From: Roseibacillus sp.
GTDB taxonomy: Bacteria > Verrucomicrobiota > Verrucomicrobiia > Verrucomicrobiales > Akkermansiaceae
Direction: 5' to 3'
NCBI GenBank assembly: GCA_028821775.1
Contig: JAPKFB010000011.1
Coordinates: 31,468 to 95,467 of the forward strand
Length of the DNA stretch: 64,000 nt
The position numbers and the translations under genes are program-made. Shown here piece by piece: positions 18,787 through 27,548 of the stretch. Each line of letters starts with the position of its first letter. Positions within the stretch are counted from its first letter, which is position 1. The notes beneath the pieces were generated by a model. The model made no database searches and had not been told where the DNA came from. It saw only the letters and a program-made list of their open reading frames with translations.

Positions 18787-20181
18787 ATGGTCGACGCCCT
18801 CCAGCTCAACCGCCGCGAATTGCTTCGACGTTCCTCGATGGGCTTTGGGGCACTGGCTTGCACCTCCCTGCTCGATCAGGCGGCGGGCGCAAGGGGAACG
18901 ATCGAATGCCACACCCCTCCCCGCGCGCGAAACGTCATCTTCCTCTTCATGGAGGGAGGTGTCTCACAGGTCGATTCCTTCGACTACAAACCGATGCTTA
19001 AGAAGCATCGCGGCCAGGACCCTCACCACACGATTGGAAAACTCGAGAAGACCCAGTTCGCCGCGGTGGGCAAGGTGCTCCCCTCGCCGTGGACATTCAA
19101 ACAACGCGGTCAGTGCGGGGCCTGGATTAGCGATCTCTTTCCGCATGTGGCGGAAATGGCGGACGAGCTCTGCATTGTGAAGTCGATGACCTCGCGCTTT
19201 CCAGAGCACACCAGCGCGAACTTCTTCCTGCACAGCGGCACCGGGTTGCAGGGACGTCCCAGCATGGGGGCGTGGGCCACCTACGGACTCGGGAGCGACA
19301 ATGATAATCTACCGGCCTACCTCGTCCTCAATGGCGGGCAAATCCCTTCGGGGGGGCTGGATTGTTTCTCCAACGGTTTTCTCCCCGCCACGGTGCGCGG
19401 CAGTCTGCTCAATGCGATCGGTTCGCCACTCGCAAACGTCACCCCGAATGAAACGCTCGCACAGTCCCAAGCTCGCAAACGCACACTGATCGACAAACTC
19501 AATCGTGGTTCTTCCCAGGATTCGAGTGAACTGGAAGCCGCGATTGCGAACTTCGAATTGGCAGCCCGCATGCAGTTGACCGTGCCGGAAGTAATGTCCC
19601 TCAAAGGCGAAAGCGAGGCGACCAGAACGATGTACGGCATGGACGCCAAGGACCCGCACACGCAGACCTACGCCCGGCAGTGCCTTGTCGCCCGGCGTCT
19701 GGTGGAGCGTGGGGTGCGCTTTGTCGAATTGACCATTCCGATGGTGAATGGCTACCAGCGCTGGGACGCGCATGGGAATCTCCGGGAGAATCATGGAAAC
19801 AACGCGCGCGCAGTTGATCAACCGATCGCCGCTCTCTTGCGCGATCTGAAATCACGCGGACTCTTGGACGAGACCCTCGTTCTCTGGACCGGCGAATTTG
19901 GACGCACTCCCTTTGCGCAAGGCGGAGCGGGTCGTGATCACAACGAATACGGCTTCAGCCTTTGGATGGCAGGGGGAGGAATCAGACCTGGAATCGGTTA
20001 TGGCGCGACTGATCAATGGGGTTACAAAGCGGTGGAGAATCCCCTCGAGATTCATGACCTGCACGCCACCATCCTCCACCTCTTGGGCATCGATCACAAA
20101 CGCTTCACTCATCGCTTCGGCGGCCGCGACATTCGTCTCACCGACGTGGCCGGCCGCGTCGTGAAAGAGATCCTGGCCTAG
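18787..20181 (+). CDS. DUF1501 family exported protein
   Basis: This is a complete 464-residue DUF1501 protein. Its N-terminus RRELLRRSSMGFGALA is Tat-like. Core motifs are FLFMEGGVSQVDSFDYKP, HTSANFFLHSG, LVLWTGEFGRTPFAQG and GRDHNEYGFSLWMAGGGI. The last two contain the conserved acidic and His residues that in the alkaline phosphatase superfamily bind metal. Function is unproven. Unlike the partial copy at the window's left edge, it has no DUF1549/DUF1553 partner beside it and instead follows a flavin reductase. A strong palindrome lies just after its stop. Confidence 0.93.
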   Translation: MVDALQLNRRELLRRSSMGFGALACTSLLDQAAGARGTIECHTPPRARNVIFLFMEGGVSQVDSFDYKPMLKKHRGQDPHHTIGKLEKTQFAAVGKVLPSPWTFKQRGQCGAWISDLFPHVAEMADELCIVKSMTSRFPEHTSANFFLHSGTGLQGRPSMGAWATYGLGSDNDNLPAYLVLNGGQIPSGGLDCFSNGFLPATVRGSLLNAIGSPLANVTPNETLAQSQARKRTLIDKLNRGSSQDSSELEAAIANFELAARMQLTVPEVMSLKGESEATRTMYGMDAKDPHTQTYARQCLVARRLVERGVRFVELTIPMVNGYQRWDAHGNLRENHGNNARAVDQPIAALLRDLKSRGLLDETLVLWTGEFGRTPFAQGGAGRDHNEYGFSLWMAGGGIRPGIGYGATDQWGYKAVENPLEIHDLHATILHLLGIDHKRFTHRFGGRDIRLTDVAGRVVKEILA

Positions 20182-20188
20182 CAGGATT

Positions 20189-20210
20189 GGAGCAAGGTTA
20201 ACCTTGCTCC
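20189..20210. terminator. Perfect palindrome between convergent genes, likely bidirectional terminator
   Basis: Arms GGAGCAAGG and CCTTGCTCC flank TTAA, eight bases past the DUF1501 stop and before the end of the convergent small secreted protein gene. There is no clear T-run, so it may act as a weak two-way terminator or as a protein-binding palindrome. Confidence 0.6.
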
Positions 20211-20291
20211 ATTCGCACTCGCTCACCACTGATAAGAATGAAGAACCGGACGAACCCCGGAGGAACGGAGACTCAGACCAGGCAGCAGATC

Positions 20292-20783
20292 CTACTCCGC
20301 CTTGCGAACCAAGGTCACTTCGCCCCCCTGGTCATTCTCCACGTTCTTCATGCCGATCTCCAACCTCTTGTTGTCGACAATCTTGTGGGTGATCTTGAGC
20401 TTGGTTTCCTTCTTCTCCGCATCGCTCACGGTAAGGGTGAGAGTGGCCACTCCATCTTCTTCTCCCCAGGTTCCCCGTCCGGCGCCCCCTTTGCTATCGA
20501 GCGTCGTATGGATCACTTCGCCGCTTTTGGGATCAATGCCAATCAGAGCGACCGAGGTGCGATTGGGCGTCCTCACACTCATCCCCAGAGCGTGATCCTT
20601 GACTTGCCAAGTATAGGTAATCGTGATGCCTTCGCCATTCGAATCCTCATCGACCCATGTTCCAATCAAGGAGCCGAGTTCAGATTCTTCGAGGATCTCG
20701 GCGAGGTTCCCGGCCCGGAGCGAGGGCGCGAATGCAGAGACCAGAAGAGCGCACAAGATAGCTAAGGAAAGCGACATTTTCAT
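20292..20783 (-). CDS. Small secreted protein of unknown function
   Basis: The ATG at 20783 gives MKMSLSLAILCALLVSAFAP, a signal peptide. The mature protein (about 140 residues) is rich in beta strands and reads like a lipocalin-type barrel (IGTWVDEDSNGEGITITYTW, GVATLTLTVSDAEKK, ENDQGGEVTLV). I recognise no named family with confidence. It starts 22 bases after the esterase-like gene stops, so the two are likely in one transcript with the upstream transporter. The lipocalin-like suggestion is inference from strand pattern only. Confidence 0.7.
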   Translation of the reverse strand: MKMSLSLAILCALLVSAFAPSLRAGNLAEILEESELGSLIGTWVDEDSNGEGITITYTWQVKDHALGMSVRTPNRTSVALIGIDPKSGEVIHTTLDSKGGAGRGTWGEEDGVATLTLTVSDAEKKETKLKITHKIVDNKRLEIGMKNVENDQGGEVTLVRKAE

Positions 20784-20805
20784 GGTGAAATCAGGTGGTA
20801 TTCGA

Positions 20806-21597
20806 CTATTTTGACAAGTGCTTTTCACAGAACTTGAGCTGGCGGCCAAGCATTTCCTTCGCATCTTTCACCGCCGTAAGCTTGTTGCGGCCCAGGCTGA
20901 TCGCTTCACAGGGGATCTCCAGGTCCTTCGCCTTGTCGCGAATCTTGAGGGCCTCGGCGGGAGCATGAACGCGGTCGCTCTCCGGCGCATTGCTGAAGAC
21001 AAAGAGCGGAGCTTCACCCTTTTCCATGTAGCGCAGGGCAAACTCCCTCGTTCCAATCGGCTGCATGTGACTGATGACCACCTTCGGCCGTGAACTCAGC
21101 TGAGCGATAGAATCCTTCGAGCCGGGATCCGCAAAATCGTCATGATATCCCAGCGCTTCGCTGATGAGTGCCCCTGCTGAAGCGCCCCCGCAACAAATCC
21201 GCTCCGGATCGATGTTCCACTCCTTCGCCTGGGAGCGCACGAACTGCACCGCCCGGGCGCAGTGGATCACGATGTCCATGTAATTGATGTTCTCCTCCTT
21301 GCTCAGAAAGGGATAGTTGCAACTCACCACCGCATAGCCGGCCTTCTGATAGGCTTCCCGCATACGCCCGCTTCCCCCTCGATCCATGTTCTTGTCACCC
21401 TGACGAAAGCCGCCACCGTGGAACCAGATGAAGACCGAGGCCGGCTTTTCCTTGGCGATGGCAGGCCAGTAGTCGAGGACATTGCGCTCGTGCTTGGTGT
21501 CGTACTTGACGTTGCGCTGGGGCTCCGCACCGGGTGCCACGCCCGTGAACACGATAGCAGCCAAGGCACCAACCCGAAGTTTCGTGAGGGGATTCAT
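20806..21597 (-). CDS. Exported alpha/beta-hydrolase, esterase/lipase-like
   Basis: The start at 21597 gives a leader (MNPLTKLRVGALAAIVFTGVAPGAEP). The protein of about 263 residues has the oxyanion motif HGGGF and the nucleophile elbow GGASAGA, where the Ser lies in GxSxG, as in hormone-sensitive-lipase-type esterases. A plausible acid is the Asp in PESDRVHAP. The segment where the catalytic His normally sits reads SLGRNKLTAVKD and has no His, so activity is doubtful or the His is elsewhere. It lies 44 bases after the BASS transporter stop and likely shares its transcript. Confidence 0.85.
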   Translation of the reverse strand: MNPLTKLRVGALAAIVFTGVAPGAEPQRNVKYDTKHERNVLDYWPAIAKEKPASVFIWFHGGGFRQGDKNMDRGGSGRMREAYQKAGYAVVSCNYPFLSKEENINYMDIVIHCARAVQFVRSQAKEWNIDPERICCGGASAGALISEALGYHDDFADPGSKDSIAQLSSRPKVVISHMQPIGTREFALRYMEKGEAPLFVFSNAPESDRVHAPAEALKIRDKAKDLEIPCEAISLGRNKLTAVKDAKEMLGRQLKFCEKHLSK

Positions 21598-21641
21598 GCC
21601 TCGCAAATACAAGACCAACCCCTACCCCCTCAAGTAGAATC

Positions 21642-22625
21642 TCAGGAGTCAGGAGCAGGGCCATCCTCCGCGGGCTCGCGGGCCCGCCAAATGCTGGCGA
21701 GGATGCTCCCGATCAGACAGTGACAAACCGCCGAGATCGCGCACGTGGCGGCGGCCCCCAACTGGAGGGGAAAGTGAGTGTGCGCCAGCACCGTCCCGAG
21801 TCCCGAGTTCTGCATCCCCACCTCAATGGAAACAGTGCGGCACTCCAACTCTCCCACACGGAAGAGGCGCGCCCAAAGATAGCCAAAGAGGAATCCCACC
21901 AAATGCAGAAGAAAAACCGCGAGCAAGAGCACTCCAAAGTGCTCGCTGATCCGCTCCTTGCTGACGCCCACAATCCCTCCCACGATCAGCACAATCACGG
22001 CAATGGAAACAAGGGGAGAAAACACACTCACCACCTGTCGAATGTCCGCGGGAAGGGTTCGATTCAGAAACACTCCGGCAAGGACCGGAACCAGCACGAT
22101 GGTCACCATCGTGACGACCATTCCCACCGCGTCCACGTTCATCGGCACCGCAAGCGCAGCGTAACCTTTGGTCAGGTAGGGTGTGAGCACAATAGCGAGC
22201 AGGGTCGAACACATCGTCATGAGGACACTGAGGGCAACATTGGCGCGCGCCAGGTAGCTCACTACGTTGGAAGCCGTTCCACCCGGACAGCAACTCACCA
22301 GGATAAGTCCCAGTTTTAAGTCGTCCTCCAATCCAAACAGAGTCGCCAAGGCCCAACCCAGAAAGGGCATGATCGCGAATTGCGCAACGATCCCGATCAG
22401 GGCTGCGCGGGGCATTCCAAGGGCACGCTTCAGGTCGTCGAAACTCAAGGTAAGCCCCATTCCCAACATGATGATGCCAAGGCCAACCGCGGTGAGCTTG
22501 ATGCTGGTAAAGGGCACCGTCTCGGTAACAAACCAGGTAAAGGAACCGGGGATGAACCACGCCCACAGGGTCCCGATGATGGTCCAGAGCCAGAAGAGGT
22601 TTGCGATCTTGCGGGACCAAGCCAT
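21642..22625 (-). CDS. Bile acid:sodium symporter (BASS) family transporter
   Basis: The start at 22625 (MAWSRKIANLFWLWTIIG) has TTAGGA about nine bases upstream. The 327-residue membrane protein shows about nine to ten hydrophobic helices. It has the family signatures LGMGLTLSFDDLKRAL, SCCPGGTASNVVSYLA (the conserved discontinuous-helix region) and SIEVGMQNSGLGTVLA. BASS proteins import organic anions with sodium, but bacterial substrates vary. It heads a minus-strand unit with the esterase-like protein and a small secreted protein, so the transporter may take up an esterase product; that link is inference. Confidence 0.92.
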   Translation of the reverse strand: MAWSRKIANLFWLWTIIGTLWAWFIPGSFTWFVTETVPFTSIKLTAVGLGIIMLGMGLTLSFDDLKRALGMPRAALIGIVAQFAIMPFLGWALATLFGLEDDLKLGLILVSCCPGGTASNVVSYLARANVALSVLMTMCSTLLAIVLTPYLTKGYAALAVPMNVDAVGMVVTMVTIVLVPVLAGVFLNRTLPADIRQVVSVFSPLVSIAVIVLIVGGIVGVSKERISEHFGVLLLAVFLLHLVGFLFGYLWARLFRVGELECRTVSIEVGMQNSGLGTVLAHTHFPLQLGAAATCAISAVCHCLIGSILASIWRAREPAEDGPAPDS

Positions 22626-22965
22626 GGCGGGTCCTAACAGCCCACCCGGAGCTTGACCAGCGGTTCCCGGCCGCGCCCCATCTGCGCCCCGAGGGCTCAG
22701 CGTCCCCAGAAGGCGAACCACCCGACAAGGGTTGGACCTCCAAAATAAGTGTGATCGATCCAGCCCCTGTTGCGTCTATTCCCAACCGCTGCAGCGGTCT
22801 CCCCTCCCCCGATTCAATCAAAGTTCCCGCAGGTAATCCAACCATGGGCCACCGGGAGGGAGGGACTCTTCACCCCCATTCTGAGTCCGGCGCTCCCTCT
22901 TGCCACGAATCCAGCCTGCTCAACGCAATCCTTGCAACATCCCTAACGGTATGTAAATTCGTGCC
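22626..22965. promoter_or_regulatory. Divergent promoter region between BASS transporter and TetR regulator
   Basis: This 340-base gap holds no gene. A perfect 14-base palindrome, ACCGCTGCAGCGGT, lies at 22785-22798 and could be an operator for the TetR regulator. Close to the TetR start, TTGCAA (about 22932) and TATGTA (about 22950) are a plausible -35/-10 pair. The assignments are by eye. Confidence 0.4.
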
Positions 22966-23589
22966 ATGCCCCGCGTTCGGGATCCAAAGCGCACCCGCCG
23001 AAAGGTGTTGCAAGCAAGTTACCTCGAATTTTATCGTAATGGATTTCAGGGAGGCAGTTTGAATCGCATTGTGGCCTCCGCCGGCATTACGAAAGGCGCC
23101 CTCTTCCATCACTTTTCGGGGAAGAACGAATTGGGCTATGCCGTGCTCGAGGAATTCCTCGCCCCCGCCGTTCATCATTGGTGGGTGGAGCCTCTTCTCG
23201 AGACCGAGGATCCCGTCCCCATCCTGCAAACCATCATGGAGCGCTTCCTGAAGAAAATCAAAGACGAGGCTCCCGGCAGTGGTTTTCTCTTTAATGGCTG
23301 CCCCATCTGTAATTTCGCGGTGGAAATGTCGCCCCTCGATGAAGGATTTCGCAGCCGCCTGGGAACGATTTACGGCGGATGGCGCAAGGCCATCAAGGAG
23401 GCCCTCGCGCGCGGTCAGAAGGCCGGCACGGTGCGGGCGGACGCCATCCCCAAGGAGGAGGCTGCGTTCATCGTGGCGTCGGTGGCGGGAACCTCATCGA
23501 CCGGAAAGGTCTCTCAGGAGATCCAACTCTTCCAAGACTGCATCCGGGTGGTGATGCGCCACCTTGCTCATCTCCTGCCAGCCGAGTAG
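22966..23589 (+). CDS. TetR family transcriptional regulator
   Basis: This 207-residue protein has an N-terminal TetR helix-turn-helix (residues about 10-58: RKVLQASYLEFYRNGFQGGS, then ITKGALFHHFSGKNELGYAV). The C-terminal ligand domain carries FNGCPICNFAVEMSP with a Cys-x-x-Cys pair, seen in some TetR subfamilies. It is divergent from the BASS transporter, so it may repress that unit; a 14-base palindrome in between would suit. The effector is unknown. Confidence 0.93.
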   Translation: MPRVRDPKRTRRKVLQASYLEFYRNGFQGGSLNRIVASAGITKGALFHHFSGKNELGYAVLEEFLAPAVHHWWVEPLLETEDPVPILQTIMERFLKKIKDEAPGSGFLFNGCPICNFAVEMSPLDEGFRSRLGTIYGGWRKAIKEALARGQKAGTVRADAIPKEEAAFIVASVAGTSSTGKVSQEIQLFQDCIRVVMRHLAHLLPAE

Positions 23590-24473
23590 TCCCGGGATTG
23601 GAAATCTGGGCCGAGGTGACCCCCCGACATCTAGGTCACGCAGAATTCCTTCCTGTTGCTTAGGAAAGCCCGGAATTCCGGAGTTTTATAACCAATCCTG
23701 CGGGTTTCGCATCTGTTCTTTCATGGGTTCTCGCCCCTATTTTCCGGGAACTTCCCAACAAATCGTGCACACTTCGCATTTTCTGCAATAGCCGTAATTG
23801 GTTGGCGGGTGATCTTACCTAGCTTGGAGTTTTATAAGGAATCCTAGGTTTCTATCGATGTCTGAGTAGCCCCCCTACCTGAAACAACAGTCCAGGAGCG
23901 CAAGCTCCAACCATCAGGAAGGGGCTTCCCACCATGGAAGCTCACTTCTTTCGTCACGGTCTGTCACTCCCCGCCAAGGCGATCAATCGGGAGGCCGCGC
24001 GCCAAATATTCCTCCGCGAAGGCCCTCGCATTCTCTACCTGGCTCAGGATCTCCAAGACTGGGATCTTGAAGAGCGTTTTGGTGAAGCGCCCATTCGGAG
24101 TGGAAGACAACTCCTGGTCGATCGCGATGATGATGGAGCACCTCATCCTGACGAGCGTCGCCAGCTTCCAGATCCGCAGCGGAATGAGATCCCGGCGCGT
24201 GAGCTTGAGCGGTTCGTCACCACGACGGGAAACGTCCACGCCGGAGGACAGGCCACCACCCAACCGGTCCCAGCGGAATCGGGAAGAGCCTTATCCTTGC
24301 GCCATTCACCCGAGTAGTGCGTCAACACAGAGGTGATGGGTGATCACGCCAGAGAGTGGAGAACTGGCAGGGCGGCGAATCTGAATGAATTCGGTGGATT
24401 CTCGATGCTTCGCCAACGCGGCCAGCGCTCCGCTCCACCAGCGAGCATCCGTCAGATCTGAGTTGATGGACTC
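23590..24473. other. Gene-poor stretch with repeats and small hairpins, no recognised gene
   Basis: About 880 bases lie between the TetR and EVE genes. Two overlapping frames exist near 23934-24317 (plus, 127 codons, preceded by GAAGGGG) and 23964-24263 (minus, 99 codons, ending in EILSQVENARAFAEEYLA). Neither matches a family I know, and I cannot choose between them. Upstream of the plus frame are two small hairpins: GGAGC-GCAA-GCTCC at 23895-23908, with a GNRA-type loop, and GGAAG-GGG-CTTCC at 23917-23929. They could belong to an untranslated leader or a small RNA. A spaced direct repeat is listed separately. Confidence 0.35.
23680..23845. repeat. Direct repeat pair GGAGTTTTATAANNAATCCT
   Basis: Two near-identical 20-base copies lie at 23680-23699 and 23826-23845, differing only at two internal bases (CC versus GG). 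A similar GGTTTC tail follows each. On the minus strand each reads AGGATT, two bases, then TTATAAAACTCC. The start-to-start spacing is 146 bases. They could be regulator sites, promoters or ends of a small element. Confidence 0.7.
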
Positions 24474-24947
24474 CTAGTCATCTTTCGGGTCCCATCCCCC
24501 GAGTTTGCACACTCGTCGAAAGTGCTTTCCTTCCACCGGAGAAATCGAAAGACGGTTCCCTTTCCTCACCACCACCATTCCTTCTAGCTTGGGGTCTGCC
24601 TTCATGTCCGCCAGGCTCACGGCCTTGGGGAACTCGCCGACATACTCAAAGTCCACCAGGATCCAACGCGGGTTATCCTCCTTGGCCTTTTCATCGTAGT
24701 ACTTCGACTTCTTGTCGAACTGGGTGTGATCGGGATGGGGTTCGCTCACCACCCGCGCCATGCCGACCACACCGGGTTCCGCGCAATTGGAGTGATAGTA
24801 GAGCACGAAATCCCCGATTTTCATGTCGTCCCGCATCATGTTTCGCGCCTGGTAATTTCGGACCCCATCCCAGGGCGATCTCTTTTCCTTCTTCAGCAGC
24901 TTGATGCCATAGACATGGGGTTCGGACTTGATGAGCCAGTAGTTCAC
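24474..24947 (-). CDS. EVE domain protein
   Basis: This 157-residue protein begins MNYWLIKSEPHVYGIKLL, the signature start of EVE-domain proteins related to eukaryotic thymocyte nuclear protein 1. Other motifs are WDGVRNYQARNMMRDDMKIG, FVLYYHSNCAEPGVVGMARV and LSISPVEGKHFRRV. EVE domains belong to the PUA-like fold and bind modified nucleobases in DNA or RNA. The cellular target here is unknown. Immediate neighbours are a gene-poor stretch and a decayed radical SAM gene, so context gives no clue. Confidence 0.95.
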   Translation of the reverse strand: MNYWLIKSEPHVYGIKLLKKEKRSPWDGVRNYQARNMMRDDMKIGDFVLYYHSNCAEPGVVGMARVVSEPHPDHTQFDKKSKYYDEKAKEDNPRWILVDFEYVGEFPKAVSLADMKADPKLEGMVVVRKGNRLSISPVEGKHFRRVCKLGGWDPKDD

Positions 24948-25071
24948 AGAGATTGCTTAGCGGGACAGATCGCATGCCGCAATCTGGATCTTGATCGGGG
25001 CCGTTCCTCCCTGCCCCAAGCCTGCCGGACTTCGTCCTCGCCGCTCGGCACTCCCTCCTCTTTGCCCCCCC

Positions 25072-25515
25072 TTAAAACAGCTCTCCCTGCCCGGGCAGGA
25101 CGTGACGAACGTGACCGGTCCGAAGAGCAGGCGACCCGGTCTCCAATCCGAGTCTCCGGGCGGTGATCATGAAGAGTTGATTCAGTTGACTCGCGAACCC
25201 GCCCCGGCCCCGCATGCGCACTCCCGGGATGTTCTGATTGCGCGCGCCTCCATGATATTCTCGAATCCTTGCCAAGATCTTCTCCTTGCCGTCCGGAAAG
25301 TTCCGCTCCAGCCAATCGCCAAAAATCGATTCCACCGCACCAGGCAAACGGACCAGGGAATAGAACCCAAAGGACGCTCCAGCCTCCGAGGCCGCTTCGA
25401 GAATGCTGGGAAGCTCGTGATCATTGAGTCCCGGGATCATGGGTGCCGCGCTCACCCCGACGGGCAACCCTGCCGCGGCAAGGGTTGCCATCGCCTTCAT
25501 GCGTTTCTCTACTTC
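25072..25515 (-). pseudogene. C-terminal remnant of a radical SAM protein (PA0069/Rv2578c-like)
   Basis: About 145 residues match the C-terminal half of this radical SAM family: RMKAMATLAAAGLPVGVSAA, APMIPGLNDHELPSILEAA, DWLERNFPDGKEKILARI and MRGRGGFASQLNQLF. The N-terminal half with the CxxxCxxC cluster ligands is missing. Similarity starts exactly where the neighbouring FAD oxidoreductase gene ends, so a deletion appears to have joined the two genes. The product cannot bind the radical SAM cluster. The remnant frame itself has no internal stop, so the event may be recent, or the protein may have been kept in shortened form. Confidence 0.8.
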
Positions 25516-27098
25516 AAGGCCTGGGCCGCGGCCTCCGCACACCTTCGACCATCCAGCGCGGCGGAGACGATTCCACCGGCATAGCCCGCCCCCTCCCCAC
25601 AGGGATACAATCCGGCCACCTCGGGGTGCTGCAAGGTCTCCTCTGATCGCGGTACGCGGACCGGAGAACTGCTCCGGGTCTCAAAGCCGATAAGGAGCGC
25701 ATCCGTGGTGTGATAGCCACTCATGGAGCGACCAAAGCGGCGAAGTCCTTTGCGAAGTCGCCTGCCGAGGAACTTGGGAAGGAGTTCCCCCAGGAGGACC
25801 GACTTGACCCCGGGATGATAGCTGGTCTTGGGAAGATCGCCCGATTCCTTGCCTTCCAGAAAATCGAGCAGGCGTTGCGCGGGGGCGACTTGTCCGCCTC
25901 CTCCCGCCCGTTTGGCCGCGGTTTCAAGTTGCTGTTGCAGGGCAATCCCTGCCAGAACTCCGTGTTCCTTCTGCCAGGGTTCGGTGTCTTCAGGCTCCAC
26001 CCCGACCACCACTCCGCTGTTCGCGAAGGGCGAGTCGCGACGCGAAAGCGACATGCCATTGATCACGATTTCATCGTTCGCGGTCGCACAGGGAACCACA
26101 AATCCTCCCGGACACATGCAGAACGAATGCACGCTCCGCCCGTCGATGGTGGCCGCCAAACGATAGCGTGCGGCCGGTAACCCACTCGGTCGCTCGGTGC
26201 CCCGCGGATAATGGTACTGGATGCTGTCGATGAGTGCTTGCGGGTGCTCGATGCGCACCCCCATTGCAAAGGGCTTCTGCTCGAGGCGCAGCTTGTGCGC
26301 TTGCAGGAGGTGCAGGATGTCGCGGGCCGAGTGCCCGGTCGCAAGGATCACGGCCTCTCCATGAAATTCGCGGCCCTCGGCGGTAATGACCCCCTCGATC
26401 CGCGCACCTTCCCCGGCGAGCAGCAACTCCGCCACTCTGCTCTCAAAATGAACCTCCCCTCCCGCCGCGAGGATCGTGGTCCGCAGGGCTTTCACCACGT
26501 TGGGAAGCAAGTTCGAGCCGATGTGTGGATGGGCGTCGGTGAGAATATCGGTGGGAGCGCCGTGCGCGACCAGGATCTCGTAGATATCGTGCACGGGCCC
26601 GCGCTTGGTCGAACCGGTGTAAAGCTTTCCATCCGAGAAGGTCCCTGCCCCACCTTCTCCGAAGCAGTAATTGGAGTCTTCGATCACCGTTCCCTTCCGC
26701 AAAATGGGGGCCAGATCGAAGCGGCGGGCCGAGACGTCCTTTCCTCGTTCGAGAATCACGGGTTGATAGCCAAGTTGGAGGAAGCGCAATGCTGCAAACA
26801 TGCCGGCCGGGCCACAGCCCACGATGATGACTCGTTTGGCCTGCCCCGAGATCGCCGCAAACTCCGGCTTGCCTGGCTCGCGGGGCGCTTGCGGAGCATC
26901 GATTCCGACCGCCAGGCGCAGGCGGAATCGTACCGGTGCGCGGCGTGCATCAATCGATTTTTTCAAGAGCTCCAGACTCGCAATGCGGACCGGGGGCATC
27001 TTCAACTTTCGCGCCGCCGCACGCCGCCACGCATCTTGATCGTCAACTTTCTCGATCGCGAGCGTGATTTCAACTTCGGTTGGCGGTGGATCAGTCAT
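25509..27098 (-). CDS. NAD(P)/FAD-dependent oxidoreductase (large FAD-dependent protein family)
   Basis: This 529-residue protein has an N-terminal extra domain (about 1-85), then a dinucleotide-binding motif VIIVGCGPAGM (Gly94, Gly96, Gly99) and GEGGAGTFSDGKLYT, followed by the FAD-dependent C-terminal part (GLYPCGEGAGYAGGIVSAA). The pattern is that of a widespread family of predicted dehydrogenases; no substrate is known. The last codons overlap the start of the radical SAM remnant. The gene appears complete. Confidence 0.92.
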   Translation of the reverse strand: MTDPPPTEVEITLAIEKVDDQDAWRRAAARKLKMPPVRIASLELLKKSIDARRAPVRFRLRLAVGIDAPQAPREPGKPEFAAISGQAKRVIIVGCGPAGMFAALRFLQLGYQPVILERGKDVSARRFDLAPILRKGTVIEDSNYCFGEGGAGTFSDGKLYTGSTKRGPVHDIYEILVAHGAPTDILTDAHPHIGSNLLPNVVKALRTTILAAGGEVHFESRVAELLLAGEGARIEGVITAEGREFHGEAVILATGHSARDILHLLQAHKLRLEQKPFAMGVRIEHPQALIDSIQYHYPRGTERPSGLPAARYRLAATIDGRSVHSFCMCPGGFVVPCATANDEIVINGMSLSRRDSPFANSGVVVGVEPEDTEPWQKEHGVLAGIALQQQLETAAKRAGGGGQVAPAQRLLDFLEGKESGDLPKTSYHPGVKSVLLGELLPKFLGRRLRKGLRRFGRSMSGYHTTDALLIGFETRSSSPVRVPRSEETLQHPEVAGLYPCGEGAGYAGGIVSAALDGRRCAEAAAQALK

Positions 27099-27176
27099 GG
27101 GGGCGGCACACCTGCGCGGGCCGGAATAAGTCTCTCTTGCTTATGGTGGGATAGGGAACTTCTTTCCTTTCCCAAA

Positions 27177-27527
27177 TCACTCGCCGATCTCCACCTTTCC
27201 TCCTGCTTGGTCCACATTAACAAAGGTCACCCGCGTCGAAAAGATGGGCTCGCCATCAGCGACCTTGCCCCGTCGCACGCTCACTTCGTAAGTCACCGAA
27301 GAGAATCCCTTGCTACATTGCTCGGAGCGAATCGAGAGAATCGTTCCCTCGCGGACGCTGTGACGAAACTCAACCTTGTCCATCGCAAGGGTGACAAAAC
27401 GACAGGCAGGGTAATCGAGGCTGGCTGCGATCCAACTCGCTTCGTCGACCCAGCGCAGGAGGCGCCCCCCAAAGAGGAATCCATACTGGTTCAAGTCTTC
27501 GGGAAGGACCAAGTGGTGGGTCTCCAT
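27177..27527 (-). CDS. Hotdog-fold acyl-CoA thioesterase
   Basis: The ATG at 27527 is preceded by GGAGG at good spacing, so it is preferred to a TTG farther upstream. The 116-residue protein has the 4HBT/acyl-CoA hydrolase signature LPEDLNQYGFLFGGRLLRWV followed by DEASWIAAS, with the conserved Asn, Gly-Gly and Asp of YciA-like enzymes. It would hydrolyse acyl-CoA to free acid and CoA in the cytoplasm. It starts 22 bases after jag stops and so joins the tail of the yidC-jag unit, an unusual partner. Confidence 0.9.
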   Translation of the reverse strand: METHHLVLPEDLNQYGFLFGGRLLRWVDEASWIAASLDYPACRFVTLAMDKVEFRHSVREGTILSIRSEQCSKGFSSVTYEVSVRRGKVADGEPIFSTRVTFVNVDQAGGKVEIGE

Positions 27528-27548
27528 CGCACTACCCTCCGCTGACAA

